Assembly (NCBI GenBank): GCA_023663865.1
Contig: JAMPGU010000003.1
Coordinates: forward strand, 1 to 64,000
Direction: 5' to 3'
DNA from: Clostridium sp.
Lineage (GTDB): Bacteria; Bacillota; Clostridia; Oscillospirales; Acutalibacteraceae
Length of the DNA: 64,000 bases
This document shows positions 52,407 through 60,788 of the stretch, piece by piece. The notes below the pieces were generated by a model. The model saw nothing but the letters and a program-made list of their open reading frames with translations. It had not been told where the DNA came from and made no database searches. Position numbers and translations under genes: made by a program. Each line of letters starts with the position of its first letter. The stretch's first letter is position 1.

Positions 52407-52720
52407 AAGGCTAACCCAGTGTTCCTTAAATAATTACTTCAACACCATAGGGCGTTAGCCTTATGGTGTTCAGCGTGCAGAAAAAGTACAAGAACAAATT
52501 TCTGCACGCTGTGAGACTTCGAGAAATGGAGCTGAATTTCGTATTTTGTGAGTGGGAGCTATGAATACCAAGTTGCTACAAAACAGTTCACTGAACTGTT
52601 TTTCCCAAATCAAAGATTTGGAGCAACGGTCTCTTGTGCTTTGCACAATTCACTCCCCCGAACAAAAGACGGAAAACGCCAAAAAATGGCTTAACCTCGA
52701 TGGTTAAGCCATTTTTAGAA
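52407..52720 (+). ncRNA. Candidate structured RNA with nested and interleaved hairpins
   Basis: A 300-bp stretch without a gene but full of stems: AAGGCTAAC (52407) / GTTAGCCTT (52454) interleaved with AACACCATAGGG (52441) / CCTTATGGTGTT (52459), which gives either a pseudoknot or two exclusive folds; CAGCGTGCAGAAA / TTTCTGCACGCTG (52471-52511); a multibranch GTTGCT...AGCAAC (52572-52627) enclosing AACAGTTC/GAACTGTT and CCAAATC/GATTTGG; TTGTGC/GCACAA (52634-52648) and an outer GGGAG/CTCCC. A terminator follows. No known family (tmRNA, RNase P, SRP, 6S) is recognised. Strand is inferred from the terminator. Confidence 0.45.
52683..52718 (+). terminator. Terminator ending the structured region
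   Basis: Arms AAAATGGCTTAACC / GGTTAAGCCATTTT, 5-nt loop, T-run. It could serve a small RNA or the ABC operon. Confidence 0.8.
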
Positions 52721-52825
52721 TTCCTTTGTCAGCAATAAATATTATCACCTTTCTTTTACAAGGAGACTAAAGGATATTAATATTTATTAATTTGGCGTGG
52801 TTCAGTCCACTTTATCGACGGTCTA

Positions 52826-52860
52826 AACACCATAAGGTTGATGCCTTATGGTGTTTTGTG
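52826..52860 (+). terminator. Hairpin duplicating the left stem of the structured region
   Basis: AACACCATAAGG-N6-CCTTATGGTGTT followed by a T-rich tail. The stem is the same as that at 52441-52470 with one base changed. Confidence 0.65.
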
Positions 52861-52861
52861 T

Positions 52862-52894
52862 TTTAATCTTTTTTTAATTTTTGTATGATAAAAT
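52862..52894 (+). promoter_or_regulatory. OmpR-type direct repeat and -10 before the response-regulator gene
   Basis: TTTAAT (52862-52867) and TTTAAT (52873-52878) have an 11-bp period, and a TAAAAT -10 starts 16 bp after the second repeat begins. The same layout precedes the PepSY gene at 55080. It suggests that the regulator activates its own operon. Confidence 0.6.
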
Positions 52895-52917
52895 ATAGAA
52901 TAAAGTGAGGTGTCGGT

Positions 52918-53589
52918 ATGAGAATATTAATTGCAGAGGATGAACGAGATCTAAATGATATTATTAAGCAAAAAATGATTGAGGAGGGCTTCTGTGCAGA
53001 TAGCTGCTATGACGGTGAGGATGCGCTTTATTATTTGCAAAGTGCGCAGTACGATGCAGTTATTATGGATGTTATGATGCCGAAGATGAATGGCTTTGAT
53101 GTGGTTGAAGCATACAGAAACGGAGGCGGAAATGCACCGATACTGTTTTTGACCGCCAGGGACTCCATAAGTGATAAGGTTCACGGGCTGGATTTAGGTG
53201 CAAATGATTATTTGACCAAGCCCTTTTCCTTTGATGAGCTTACAGCACGAATCAGAGTGATGACAAGAATAAGCAAGGGAAATGCAAGCAATATTTATAC
53301 GGCTGCAGATTTAACCCTTGATTCCCTGTCAAAAACCGTTAAGCGCGGGGATAAAGTCATTGCGCTTTCTGCCAAGGAATTTTCCTTGCTTGAATATTTA
53401 ATCAGAAATAAGGATAAGGTTTTATCAAGAGAGCAGATAGAAAACAATATTTATAATTTTGACTACGAGGGCGGAACAAATGTAGTGGATGTTTATATAA
53501 GATATCTTCGCAAAAAGATAGATGAAAACTTTGAAGTTAAGCTTATTCACACAGTTCGCGGTGTTGGTTATGTTCTTGGTATAAGATAA
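52918..53589 (+). CDS. OmpR-family response regulator
   Basis: 223 residues. Receiver: AEDERD acidic pocket, D51 in VIMDVMMPKMNG, and the Lys in YLTKPFS. C-terminal winged helix with LSAKEFSLLEYLIRNK and YIRYLRKKI...TVRGVGYVLG. GAGGTG precedes the ATG. It pairs with the kinase that starts 15 bp downstream. Its likely sites are the TTTAAT tandem repeats before itself and before the PepSY gene. Confidence 0.95.
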   Translation: MRILIAEDERDLNDIIKQKMIEEGFCADSCYDGEDALYYLQSAQYDAVIMDVMMPKMNGFDVVEAYRNGGGNAPILFLTARDSISDKVHGLDLGANDYLTKPFSFDELTARIRVMTRISKGNASNIYTAADLTLDSLSKTVKRGDKVIALSAKEFSLLEYLIRNKDKVLSREQIENNIYNFDYEGGTNVVDVYIRYLRKKIDENFEVKLIHTVRGVGYVLGIR

Positions 53590-53604
53590 GTATTTGGAGG
53601 AAAA

Positions 53605-55020
53605 ATGAAAAAACTGACGATAAGAGCAAAAATCACGCTGTGGTTTTCTGTTTTAGTGATTATACTAACATCCATTATGTTTGTGTTAATGTTTGTTATC
53701 AGCAATTCGGTGCTGAATGATGATGTTAAGGAAACGCTTGTAAAGGTCGTAAATGACAATACAAATGAGATAGAATTTGTTGAAGATATTACCACTCAGG
53801 AAAGAGAAGTCGGCGACCAGTATTTGCAGTACAAGGATGCTTATATTGAAATTGATGACGACTATCTCAATGAAAACAGTGGTGTTTATTGCGCACTTTA
53901 TGATGCAACGGGCAATTTGGTTTACGGCGAAAACGTAATTAATGCACAGTTAAATCCCGACAAGGGTATAGAAAAGTATACCTATAAGAATGAAAAATAC
54001 TATGTGTTAAGCAAATCCCTGTCCGGCGAAAAACTGGATGGCTTAATACTTCTTGGCATTGTGAATGAAAATGCAAATAAAACCACACTGTCAAGAACAG
54101 TGAATCTGATGCTTGTTGTGCTGCCGGCATTGGCACTGTTCGGCATCATCGGCGGATATTTGCTTGCAGGACGTTTTTTAAGTCCTATAAGAAAAATTGC
54201 TTCCTCTGCCGAAAGTATAAGTGACGGAAAGGACCTTTCAAAACGAATAGAATTAGACAGCGCACAGGACGAGCTTTATGCTTTGAGTGAATCCTTTAAC
54301 AAAATGTTTGGCAGGCTGGAGCAATCCTTTGAGGAGGAAAAGCAGTTTACCTCTGACATTTCTCACGAGCTTCGTACACCTGTGTCTGCAATCCTTGCCC
54401 AAAGCGAGCTTACGCTGAGCAAGGAGCGAACCATAGAGGAGTACGTAAAATCATTAAAGGTTATTCAGCGTCAAGGTTTGCGGATGAAAAATATTGTTGA
54501 GGAAATGCTGCAGTTTTCCCGTCTTGAAAAGCTGAAAGAGGTTCCGAATTCTCAGGAGTTTGATTTGTCAGCTTTAATGGAAAATATTAAAGAGGAGCAG
54601 CAGACAAGGAAGGAACGTGCAATCCAATTGCAGGGCAGTATCGAACCGGGTATAATTATAAATGGAAATCAGGATATGATTTGCCGTCTTGTGCATAATC
54701 TTATTTCAAATGCTTATAAGTATGGAAAGGAAAACGGAAGCATTCTGCTGTCACTCAGTCAGAATAGGGATGAAATACGCTTATCTGTGCAGGATGATGG
54801 AATCGGTATTGAAAAGTCCGTGCAGGATAAAATCTTCAATCGCTTTTTCCAGGCGGATAATGCGAGAACAGCAGTGGATTCTAAATACAGTATAGGCTTG
54901 GGTTTGTCCATTGTTTCACAAATCGCAAGGCTTCATGGTGGTTATGTAGAAGTGGAAAGTGAAATCGACAAGGGAAGTATATTTACCTTTGTTCTTCCGA
55001 AAAACAGGAACAATCTTTAA
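53605..55020 (+). CDS. Sensor histidine kinase
   Basis: 471 residues: membrane segments at about 11-32 and 166-188 flank an outside sensor domain of about 130 residues; HAMP about 188-243; HisKA with H254 (DISHELRTPVSAI); ATPase with N-box LVHNLISNAYKYG and G-box SIGLGLSIVSQIA. It has GGAGG upstream. The gene cluster regulator-kinase-PepSY suggests a signal linked to the envelope or to secreted proteases. Confidence 0.95.
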   Translation: MKKLTIRAKITLWFSVLVIILTSIMFVLMFVISNSVLNDDVKETLVKVVNDNTNEIEFVEDITTQEREVGDQYLQYKDAYIEIDDDYLNENSGVYCALYDATGNLVYGENVINAQLNPDKGIEKYTYKNEKYYVLSKSLSGEKLDGLILLGIVNENANKTTLSRTVNLMLVVLPALALFGIIGGYLLAGRFLSPIRKIASSAESISDGKDLSKRIELDSAQDELYALSESFNKMFGRLEQSFEEEKQFTSDISHELRTPVSAILAQSELTLSKERTIEEYVKSLKVIQRQGLRMKNIVEEMLQFSRLEKLKEVPNSQEFDLSALMENIKEEQQTRKERAIQLQGSIEPGIIINGNQDMICRLVHNLISNAYKYGKENGSILLSLSQNRDEIRLSVQDDGIGIEKSVQDKIFNRFFQADNARTAVDSKYSIGLGLSIVSQIARLHGGYVEVESEIDKGSIFTFVLPKNRNNL

Positions 55021-55048
55021 TGTTCTTTTAATCTTCTGATGATACAAT
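55016..55048 (+). promoter_or_regulatory. OmpR-type direct repeat and -10 before the PepSY gene
   Basis: TTTAAT (55016-55021) and TTTAAT (55027-55032), 11-bp period, overlapping the kinase stop codon; TACAAT at 55043-55048 begins 16 bp after the second repeat, identical spacing to the site at 52862. Confidence 0.6.
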
Positions 55049-55079
55049 GGCAGTACAATAAAGAAAGGGTGAACGTATT

Positions 55080-56069
55080 ATGAAAAACAAAAAGAAATTA
55101 GCAGCAATTATAACAGCCGTTATTTTAGCGGTGGTAATTATTTCAACAGCCACATTTTCCTATGCCTATGATGTGGCAAAAAAGAATTCTATCGGAATAG
55201 ACCAAGCCTTGAATATTGCAATGCTTGATGCAGGTGCTGCAGAAGAAGACACAACGGTAACCAAGGCAAAAATGGATTTTGAAAAAAGTGTCTTTGTTTA
55301 TGATATTGAATTTGTTGTAAATGGTGTTGATGAATACGATTATACGATTAAGGCTTCTGACGGAACGATTTTAGAAAAGGATCACGAGCTTGACGACGAT
55401 ATTAAAATTGACAAGCCGGTATCAACGACTGCTGCAGATGTTTCCGGCGGTAATGCAGCCGAAGCAACACAGGCACAGACTACACAGCAGAGTGAGGCAG
55501 TGCAGGAAACTACAACAAAAAAGAATAAGACAGAGAATAAAACAACAACACAAAAAAATGTAACCAAAAAGCAGGAGAGCAAAGCAACAACGAATGCAGG
55601 CAATGCAATTACGCTTGAGGATGCAAAGAATATTGCGCTTAAAAATGCAGGTGTTTCCAAGAATAATGCCACCTTTACTTCTGCACATAAGGATCGTGAT
55701 GATGGTATCACATATTATGAAATTGAGTTTAGAACCTCCTCCTATGAATATGAGTATGAAATAGATTTAGACGGCAATATTCTTTCCTATGATAAGGATG
55801 CTATTAAGCCGGCAAAGAAAAAGACCACAACCGCAAAAGCATCCACAAGTGCAAAATATATTGGTGTAGACAGTGCGAAAAAAATAGCACTTAAAAACAG
55901 CGGTCATTCCGCCGGTGAGGTTGTCTTTACAAAAGCAAAGCTTGAAAAGGATGACGGAATTTATATTTATGAAATCGAGTTTGAAACCGCAACAACAGAA
56001 TATGAATATGAAATTCATGCAGTAACAGGCAAAATTTTGGATAAGTCATCTGAACCGATTGACGATTAA
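55080..56069 (+). CDS. Three-domain PepSY protein, membrane-anchored
   Basis: 329 residues: N-terminal membrane or signal segment (about 5-28), PepSY 1 (about 38-105), a Thr/Gln/Lys-rich linker (about 112-172), PepSY 2 (about 176-235), a Thr-rich linker, and PepSY 3 (about 256-325). The domains share ALKNAG/ALKNSG and YEIEF...YEYEI. It is the probable output and perhaps feedback partner of the adjacent two-component system. AAAGGGTG lies before the ATG. The single-domain relative at 17235 ends in the same way. Confidence 0.88.
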   Translation: MKNKKKLAAIITAVILAVVIISTATFSYAYDVAKKNSIGIDQALNIAMLDAGAAEEDTTVTKAKMDFEKSVFVYDIEFVVNGVDEYDYTIKASDGTILEKDHELDDDIKIDKPVSTTAADVSGGNAAEATQAQTTQQSEAVQETTTKKNKTENKTTTQKNVTKKQESKATTNAGNAITLEDAKNIALKNAGVSKNNATFTSAHKDRDDGITYYEIEFRTSSYEYEYEIDLDGNILSYDKDAIKPAKKKTTTAKASTSAKYIGVDSAKKIALKNSGHSAGEVVFTKAKLEKDDGIYIYEIEFETATTEYEYEIHAVTGKILDKSSEPIDD

Positions 56070-56103
56070 GCATTAACATAATCATAAGTAATACTAAAGC
56101 AAG

Positions 56104-56138
56104 AAATCACCTCGGCTTTGCCGAGGTGATTTTTTTGT
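56104..56138. terminator. Terminator between convergent operons
   Basis: Arms AAATCACCTCGGC / GCCGAGGTGATTT, short loop, then T7. Confidence 0.92.
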
Positions 56139-56152
56139 TTAAGCATATTTTA

Positions 56153-56833
56153 TTATTTTAATCTATAGCCTCTGCCCCATACTGTTTTGATGTAGTCGGA
56201 ATCGGGATCGGTTTCTTTCAATTTATCTCTAAGCCTGTTTATATGCACAGTGAGCGTTGAGGTGTCCCCTAAGGAATCGTAGCCCCATATTTGTTCAAAA
56301 AGGTCATTTTTACTGAATACAGTATCCGGCTTCGATGCAAGAAGAAACAGCACTTCAAACTCCTTTTTTGTCAGCGTAATTTCTGTTCCGTTAAGAAAGA
56401 CCTCTCCGGAATCCTTGTTAAGCGTTAAATTCCCCAGTGTCAGGATGCTCGGCTCAGGTGTATTTGTCAGCCGCTGATATCTGCTGATGTGCGCTTTTAC
56501 TCTGGCTACAAGCTCGCTTGGTGAAAATGGTTTGATGATATAATCATCAGCACCAAAGCTAAGTCCGTTGATTTTATCCATATCACTTTTCTTTGCGCTG
56601 ACAAGCAAAATCGGAATGTTTTTTTCAGCCCTTATACGCTTGCATATTTCAAAGCCGTCCAAACCCGGAAGCATAATGTCAAGAAGTATCAGGTCATATT
56701 TATTTTCAATGGCTTTTTTTGCACCCGTTTCGCCGTCTACAGCAAAATCCGTTTCAAAGCTGTTTGCTTCTAAATAATCGCGTTCAAGCTGCAGGATGTT
56801 TTCATCGTCCTCAATGATTAAAATTTTACTCAT
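56153..56833 (-). CDS. OmpR/PhoP-family response regulator
   Basis: 226 residues. Receiver D52 (LLDIMLPGLDG), Lys in YIIKPFS; winged helix with LTKKEFEVLFLLASK and HINRLRDKLK...TVWGRGYRLK. It is the last gene of a TetR-HK-RR operon and overlaps the kinase stop by 4 bp (ATGA). A PhoP-box-like tandem repeat lies in front of the divergent VTC operon; this regulator is the nearest candidate to bind it. Confidence 0.95.
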   Translation of the reverse strand: MSKILIIEDDENILQLERDYLEANSFETDFAVDGETGAKKAIENKYDLILLDIMLPGLDGFEICKRIRAEKNIPILLVSAKKSDMDKINGLSFGADDYIIKPFSPSELVARVKAHISRYQRLTNTPEPSILTLGNLTLNKDSGEVFLNGTEITLTKKEFEVLFLLASKPDTVFSKNDLFEQIWGYDSLGDTSTLTVHINRLRDKLKETDPDSDYIKTVWGRGYRLK

Positions 56834-58350
56834 TGCTTAGCCTCCTTTTTTGGCAGTGAAATAAAGATTGACAGTCCCTCGTTTAGTTTACCGCTGGCCC
56901 AAATTGTTCCGCCGTGCAGTTCAACAATTTGTTTACAGATTGAAAGCCCCAGTCCCGAGCCATCAGATACTTTAGTTCTGGCTTTGTCTGCTCGGTACAT
57001 AGTGTCAAATATTTTCGGCAGACTGTTCATATCAACACCGATTCCGTTATCGGATATTTTGATGATAATGCTTTTTTCATATTCGTTAAGGGCGAGAGAG
57101 ATTTTTCCCTTTTCATTTTCCTTAGCATATTTCATACTGTTGGATATAATGTTGTTGATTACTCTGGCAAATCTGTCTGTGTCAATACTGATAATAGCAT
57201 CCTCGCTGCAGTTGCATTCGTATTCAAAATCAAAATCGGCTTTGGTGAGCAGCTGCTTGATTTCATCAGCACCATCATTTAGAAACTCCGTTGCGTTCAC
57301 ATCAACCAAATTCAGTTCATAGGAATTCAGCTCAAGCTTTGACACAGTCAGCAGGTCATCCAGTATTTTTTCTGTATCATTAATGGATTGACATATTGTT
57401 TTGATATAGCGTTCCTTTTTATCCGGTGTATCGGCTATCCCGTCAAGCAGACCCTCAGCATATCCCTTTGCCGAGGTTAACGGCGTTCTTAAATCATGGG
57501 CAATTCCTGCTACAAGCACACGACGTTCTTCCTCGGTTTTTGCCTGCTTTTCGATAGATTCCTTTAACCGAAGTCTCATATCGTTAAAGCTGTTAACGGT
57601 TTTTCCCAGCTCGTTTGTGGAGTCGTATTCTATACTGTAATCCAGATTTCCTCTGGCTATCTCATCTGCACCCTCAGCAATTTTTTTAATCGGCTTTGCA
57701 ATGGTGGTGGATGTGATAAAGGAAATGATAGAGATGGTTACAACAAACAGAAGTATAATAATCAATACGATGATACCGGTTCTGCCCAGCAGTAAATCCG
57801 TAAAATCCTTAAAGCTTACTCGCTGATTGATGTCGTTTACAGTATAATCCTCGTTGACAATTACGATAAGATAGTTTTCGTGACCGGAATGAACATGGTT
57901 CACAAGCACCAGTCCGTTATAACCGAAATAACTCAGGTTTTGATTTTTGTCTACAGATACCAACTCATTCGCCTTTTCGAGTATGTCCGTTCTGTTTTTG
58001 CTGGCGTAGAATAGACTGTTGTTGTTTTCTATATAAATCAAAGAGTCCATCTTTTCCAGCGGTGCTGCAAAGTTTTTGAGATTTTCAAGCTTTTGACTGT
58101 TGCTGTTATCACCTGTCAGCTCGTTGGTGATACTCGTTAAGGTTTGCGACCACTGTATCTGATTGACAGTGCTGTAGGTATTTGTTGTAACGGTTGAAAA
58201 GTTGAAATAGGATGACACCGTACTGACAAATACCGTTGAAAAGGTACCTATAATAATCAAAGGTATAAGAATGGCAAGCACGGTTGTAAGGACAATACGG
58301 GTATTGATTTTCAGATTTTTAGAGCTTCTCTTCTTTTTGTTTTTACGCAT
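56830..58350 (-). CDS. Sensor histidine kinase
   Basis: 506 residues: basic N-terminus, membrane segments about 18-42 and 192-215, an outside sensor region of about 150 residues, HAMP about 215-268, HisKA with H285 (AGIAHDLRTPLTSAKGY) and an ATPase domain with VINNIISNSMKYA and GSGLGLSICKQI. It overlaps the TetR gene by 8 bp and the regulator gene by 4 bp, so all three are translationally coupled. Confidence 0.95.
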   Translation of the reverse strand: MRKNKKKRSSKNLKINTRIVLTTVLAILIPLIIIGTFSTVFVSTVSSYFNFSTVTTNTYSTVNQIQWSQTLTSITNELTGDNSNSQKLENLKNFAAPLEKMDSLIYIENNNSLFYASKNRTDILEKANELVSVDKNQNLSYFGYNGLVLVNHVHSGHENYLIVIVNEDYTVNDINQRVSFKDFTDLLLGRTGIIVLIIILLFVVTISIISFITSTTIAKPIKKIAEGADEIARGNLDYSIEYDSTNELGKTVNSFNDMRLRLKESIEKQAKTEEERRVLVAGIAHDLRTPLTSAKGYAEGLLDGIADTPDKKERYIKTICQSINDTEKILDDLLTVSKLELNSYELNLVDVNATEFLNDGADEIKQLLTKADFDFEYECNCSEDAIISIDTDRFARVINNIISNSMKYAKENEKGKISLALNEYEKSIIIKISDNGIGVDMNSLPKIFDTMYRADKARTKVSDGSGLGLSICKQIVELHGGTIWASGKLNEGLSIFISLPKKEAKQ

Positions 58351-58954
58351 TGCCGTACTCCGTTGATGCCTTTTCTGCAGACATTTCTATAATTTTACCA
58401 AGATGAATTTTTGTAAAATAAAGACATTTTTCATCGATATTGTCTATTTGATTTGCAGAATAGTATTTGATAAGTCCAATCATACCCGAAACGATATATT
58501 CACGTGAGAATTTATCTATTCCGCCGATACTGTCGGTAAATAAATCCAGACAGCGTCCGATTACACTGCTGAGCATACTTGTAAGTATATCCGAACTGCT
58601 GCTGTTAAAAAGAATTCGGTACGCATTTTTATCCGTATCAATGGCATAAATTCCGTGACTGATAACCGTTGCAACACTTTCTGCATTTAACTGACCGCGC
58701 TGCACTCTTCGCAGCTGCTTTCCCACCCTGAAAAATAAGGAACGCATCATATCGGCACATATTTTGTTCAGCAGGTCATACTTATCTGTATAGTGAAGAT
58801 AAAAGGTATTTCTGCTTATCATAGCACCGTCGGTGATATCCTTAACAGATATACGTTCAAAGCCTTTTTTGTCTACTAAATGAAAGAAAGACTCCTTGAT
58901 AGCCTTTTGGGTTCGCTTAATTCTAAGGTCTAAAGAACCGTCCTTTTTAGCCAT
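58343..58954 (-). CDS. TetR/AcrR-family regulator
   Basis: 203 residues. The N-terminal HTH reads RTQKAIKESFFHLVDKKGFE then ISRNTFYLHYTDKYDLL, with a C-terminal helical domain of the TetR_C type (about 75-200). GGAGGCGAA precedes the ATG. It heads the operon with the kinase and regulator, an uncommon combination. A perfect palindrome that contains its own -10 lies 49 bp upstream and is the likely operator. Confidence 0.9.
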   Translation of the reverse strand: MAKKDGSLDLRIKRTQKAIKESFFHLVDKKGFERISVKDITDGAMISRNTFYLHYTDKYDLLNKICADMMRSLFFRVGKQLRRVQRGQLNAESVATVISHGIYAIDTDKNAYRILFNSSSSDILTSMLSSVIGRCLDLFTDSIGGIDKFSREYIVSGMIGLIKYYSANQIDNIDEKCLYFTKIHLGKIIEMSAEKASTEYGNA

Positions 58955-59002
58955 AATGTTCGCCTCCTGTTTATTCGTGCTTATCAGTTAAATAATTAAC
59001 TA

Positions 59003-59020
59003 TGTGTTAATTATAACACA
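59003..59020. promoter_or_regulatory. TetR operator palindrome over the -10 of the TetR-HK-RR operon
   Basis: TGTGTTA-ATTA-TAACACA is a perfect dyad. On the minus strand its centre is TATAAT (59015-59010), which is in the right place for the -10 of the leftward operon. Binding of a TetR dimer would shut off that operon. Confidence 0.7.
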
Positions 59021-59068
59021 TTCTTGTAAAAAATACAAATTAATAGTCAAAGAAGAATCCGTGAACAA

Positions 59069-59090
59069 TTTAACATAATTTTAACATAAT
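59069..59090 (+). promoter_or_regulatory. Perfect tandem 11-bp repeat, PhoP/OmpR-type box
   Basis: TTTAACATAAT occurs twice head-to-tail without a gap. An 11-bp period with a TTAACA core is the form of PhoP boxes. It ends 4 bp before the -35 of the VTC operon, the place of an activator. Confidence 0.75.
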
Positions 59091-59094
59091 GTTC

Positions 59095-59123
59095 TTGACT
59101 TGAAATAAAATTTATAATACAAT
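59095..59123 (+). promoter_or_regulatory. Promoter of the VTC-CotH operon
   Basis: TTGACT (59095-59100) and TACAAT (59118-59123), 17-bp spacer. Confidence 0.7.
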
Positions 59124-59174
59124 TAGCATAGACGTATATATAAATTAAAAATTCAATATTAAGGGGGATTTGCA

Positions 59175-59951
59175 TTGGCGATAGCTACTTTTAAACGTTA
59201 TGAAAAAAAGTATCTTATCACCAAGGAAAAGCTGGATCAGATTTTGCCCTCTTTGCTTGAATATATGGAACTGGACCCATTTTGTCTGAATGGTAATGAG
59301 TACAGAATTTACAGTATTTATTATGATACGGATAATCATGATGTTATCAGGCAGAACTCATCAGGACCGGTTTATAAGGAAAAGATGAGAATACGCTCTT
59401 ATTATGACCGTAAAGACCCTGAGGATAAAATCTTTATGGAAATTAAAAAGAAGAGTGAGGGCCAGGGCAATAAGCGTAGGATTAAACTTAAAATCAAGGA
59501 AATAGAGCCCTTTGTAAACGAAGGTATTATGCCGGAGACGAAGGATTATTTATCAGCTCAGGTAGCCAAGGAGCTGAAATACTATTTGTCAAGAAACAAG
59601 GTTCACCCTGCACTGTATGTTCAGTATGACAGGCTTGCGCTGTTTGGCAAGGAGGATAAGAATTTCAGAATGACCTTTGACAGAAATGTCAGAACAAGAA
59701 GGTCAAACTTCATATTTGGTGAAAGTGAGGATGACGAACTGCTTCTGCCAAATGGTGAATACATAATGGAAATTAAAATTCTCGGTGCAATGCCATTATG
59801 GCTTACACGAATTTTAAGTGAAAACAATTTATTCAGTCACGGCTTTTCAAAATATGGTGTTAAGTATAAGCAGGATGCCCGTCAAGGACTGCTGGAATAC
59901 CATTTGACAGATAACGATGGCAATGTGCTTTCGTTTGACGATTTTAAATAA
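59175..59951 (+). CDS. VTC-domain (polyphosphate polymerase) protein
   Basis: 258 residues from a TTG with AAGGGGG upstream. It is a stand-alone VTC domain of the CYTH/TTM fold. Tunnel residues are kept: RYEKKY, YRIYSIYYDT, KEKMRIRSY, IFMEIKKK, KRRIKL, PALYVQYDR, RMTFDR, YIMEIKI and FSKYGVKY. In yeast Vtc4 this domain makes polyphosphate from ATP; here there is no SPX or membrane part in the same chain, but a membrane DUF4956 protein follows at 11 bp. It is a probable cytoplasmic enzyme whose product could feed the membrane partner. True polyphosphate synthesis is inferred. Confidence 0.88.
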   Translation: MAIATFKRYEKKYLITKEKLDQILPSLLEYMELDPFCLNGNEYRIYSIYYDTDNHDVIRQNSSGPVYKEKMRIRSYYDRKDPEDKIFMEIKKKSEGQGNKRRIKLKIKEIEPFVNEGIMPETKDYLSAQVAKELKYYLSRNKVHPALYVQYDRLALFGKEDKNFRMTFDRNVRTRRSNFIFGESEDDELLLPNGEYIMEIKILGAMPLWLTRILSENNLFSHGFSKYGVKYKQDARQGLLEYHLTDNDGNVLSFDDFK

Positions 59952-59962
59952 AGGAGAGAAAT

Positions 59963-60673
59963 ATGAATTTTAATGATTTTATTACATCAGCATCAACAGG
60001 AGAAATTGCTGATTCACTGACACTTGTCAGTGTGCTGGAAATTTTAGGTTCTTCAATTATTATAGGCTTAATTATCAGCCTTGTATATTTGCTTACCCAC
60101 AAAAAAGAGGGCTACAGTCAGGCATTCTGTGTGGCATTGATACTGCTGGCACCGATTGTAGGTATGGTTATTCTGCTTATCGGTAATAATGTTGCAAGAG
60201 CATTCAGCCTTGCAGGTGCGTTTGCATTGATTCGATTCAGAAGTGCCCCCGGCGATCCAAAGGACATTGCGTTTGTATTTATGTCTGTTGTAATGGGTCT
60301 TGCCTGCGGTATGGGCTACTGGCTGTATGCAGGAATTGCAACCTTGGTTATCTGCGCAGTGATTATTATTCTGCACGTTACAAATTATGCAGGTAAAAAA
60401 GGTGATACATACACACTGAAGATTACAGTTCCGGAAACGCTGAATTATGTTGGCGCTTTTGACGAAACACTTGAAAAGTATACAAAGAGCTTTAAGCTGG
60501 CAAAGGTTAAATCCGTTGATTTCGGTGCGCTGTTTGAGCTCAGCTTCACCGTTGAATTAAAGGACAACAAGCAGATAAGAGAGATGCTTGATGACCTGAG
60601 AGCAATGAACGGAAATCTGAAGATTATGCTTTCAACAGAGGCTCCTGCTGTTAAGAGCTTCCATTTTCAATAA
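59963..60673 (+). CDS. DUF4956 membrane protein
   Basis: 236 residues with four membrane segments in the first about 140 (e.g. IIIGLIISLVYLL, ALILLAPIVGMVILLIG, VFMSVVMGLACGMGYWLYAG). The conserved phrase ALIRFRSAPGDPKDIAF and a cytoplasmic alpha/beta C-terminus follow (about 145-236). DUF4956 proteins commonly sit next to VTC-domain genes in Firmicutes; their role is unknown, possibly export or anchoring of the VTC product. AAGGAGAG lies before the ATG. Confidence 0.88.
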   Translation: MNFNDFITSASTGEIADSLTLVSVLEILGSSIIIGLIISLVYLLTHKKEGYSQAFCVALILLAPIVGMVILLIGNNVARAFSLAGAFALIRFRSAPGDPKDIAFVFMSVVMGLACGMGYWLYAGIATLVICAVIIILHVTNYAGKKGDTYTLKITVPETLNYVGAFDETLEKYTKSFKLAKVKSVDFGALFELSFTVELKDNKQIREMLDDLRAMNGNLKIMLSTEAPAVKSFHFQ

Positions 60674-60677
60674 AAAA

Positions 60678-60708
60678 TTCAGGAATGCTGATCTTCAGCA
60701 TTCCTGAA
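60678..60708 (+). other. Strong hairpin inside the VTC-CotH operon
   Basis: A perfect 14-bp stem with a 3-nt loop (TTCAGGAATGCTGA / TCAGCATTCCTGAA). There is no T-run after it, so it is more likely an RNA-processing or stability element or weak attenuator. A second small stem AAGCAC/GTGCTT follows at 60734-60753. Confidence 0.6.
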
Positions 60709-60788
60709 CGTATTTTATAAGACAAATTAAAAAAGCACAATATATAGTGCTTATCTTTTACAATGGCACAAAACAAGAAGGTATTTGA

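Noticed and set aside
52407-52720. tmRNA, RNase P RNA, SRP RNA or T-box identity for the structured region
   Set aside because: None of their conserved sequence blocks could be found (no tag reading frame, no GGAAGGAAGCAGC-type loop, no T-box sequence).
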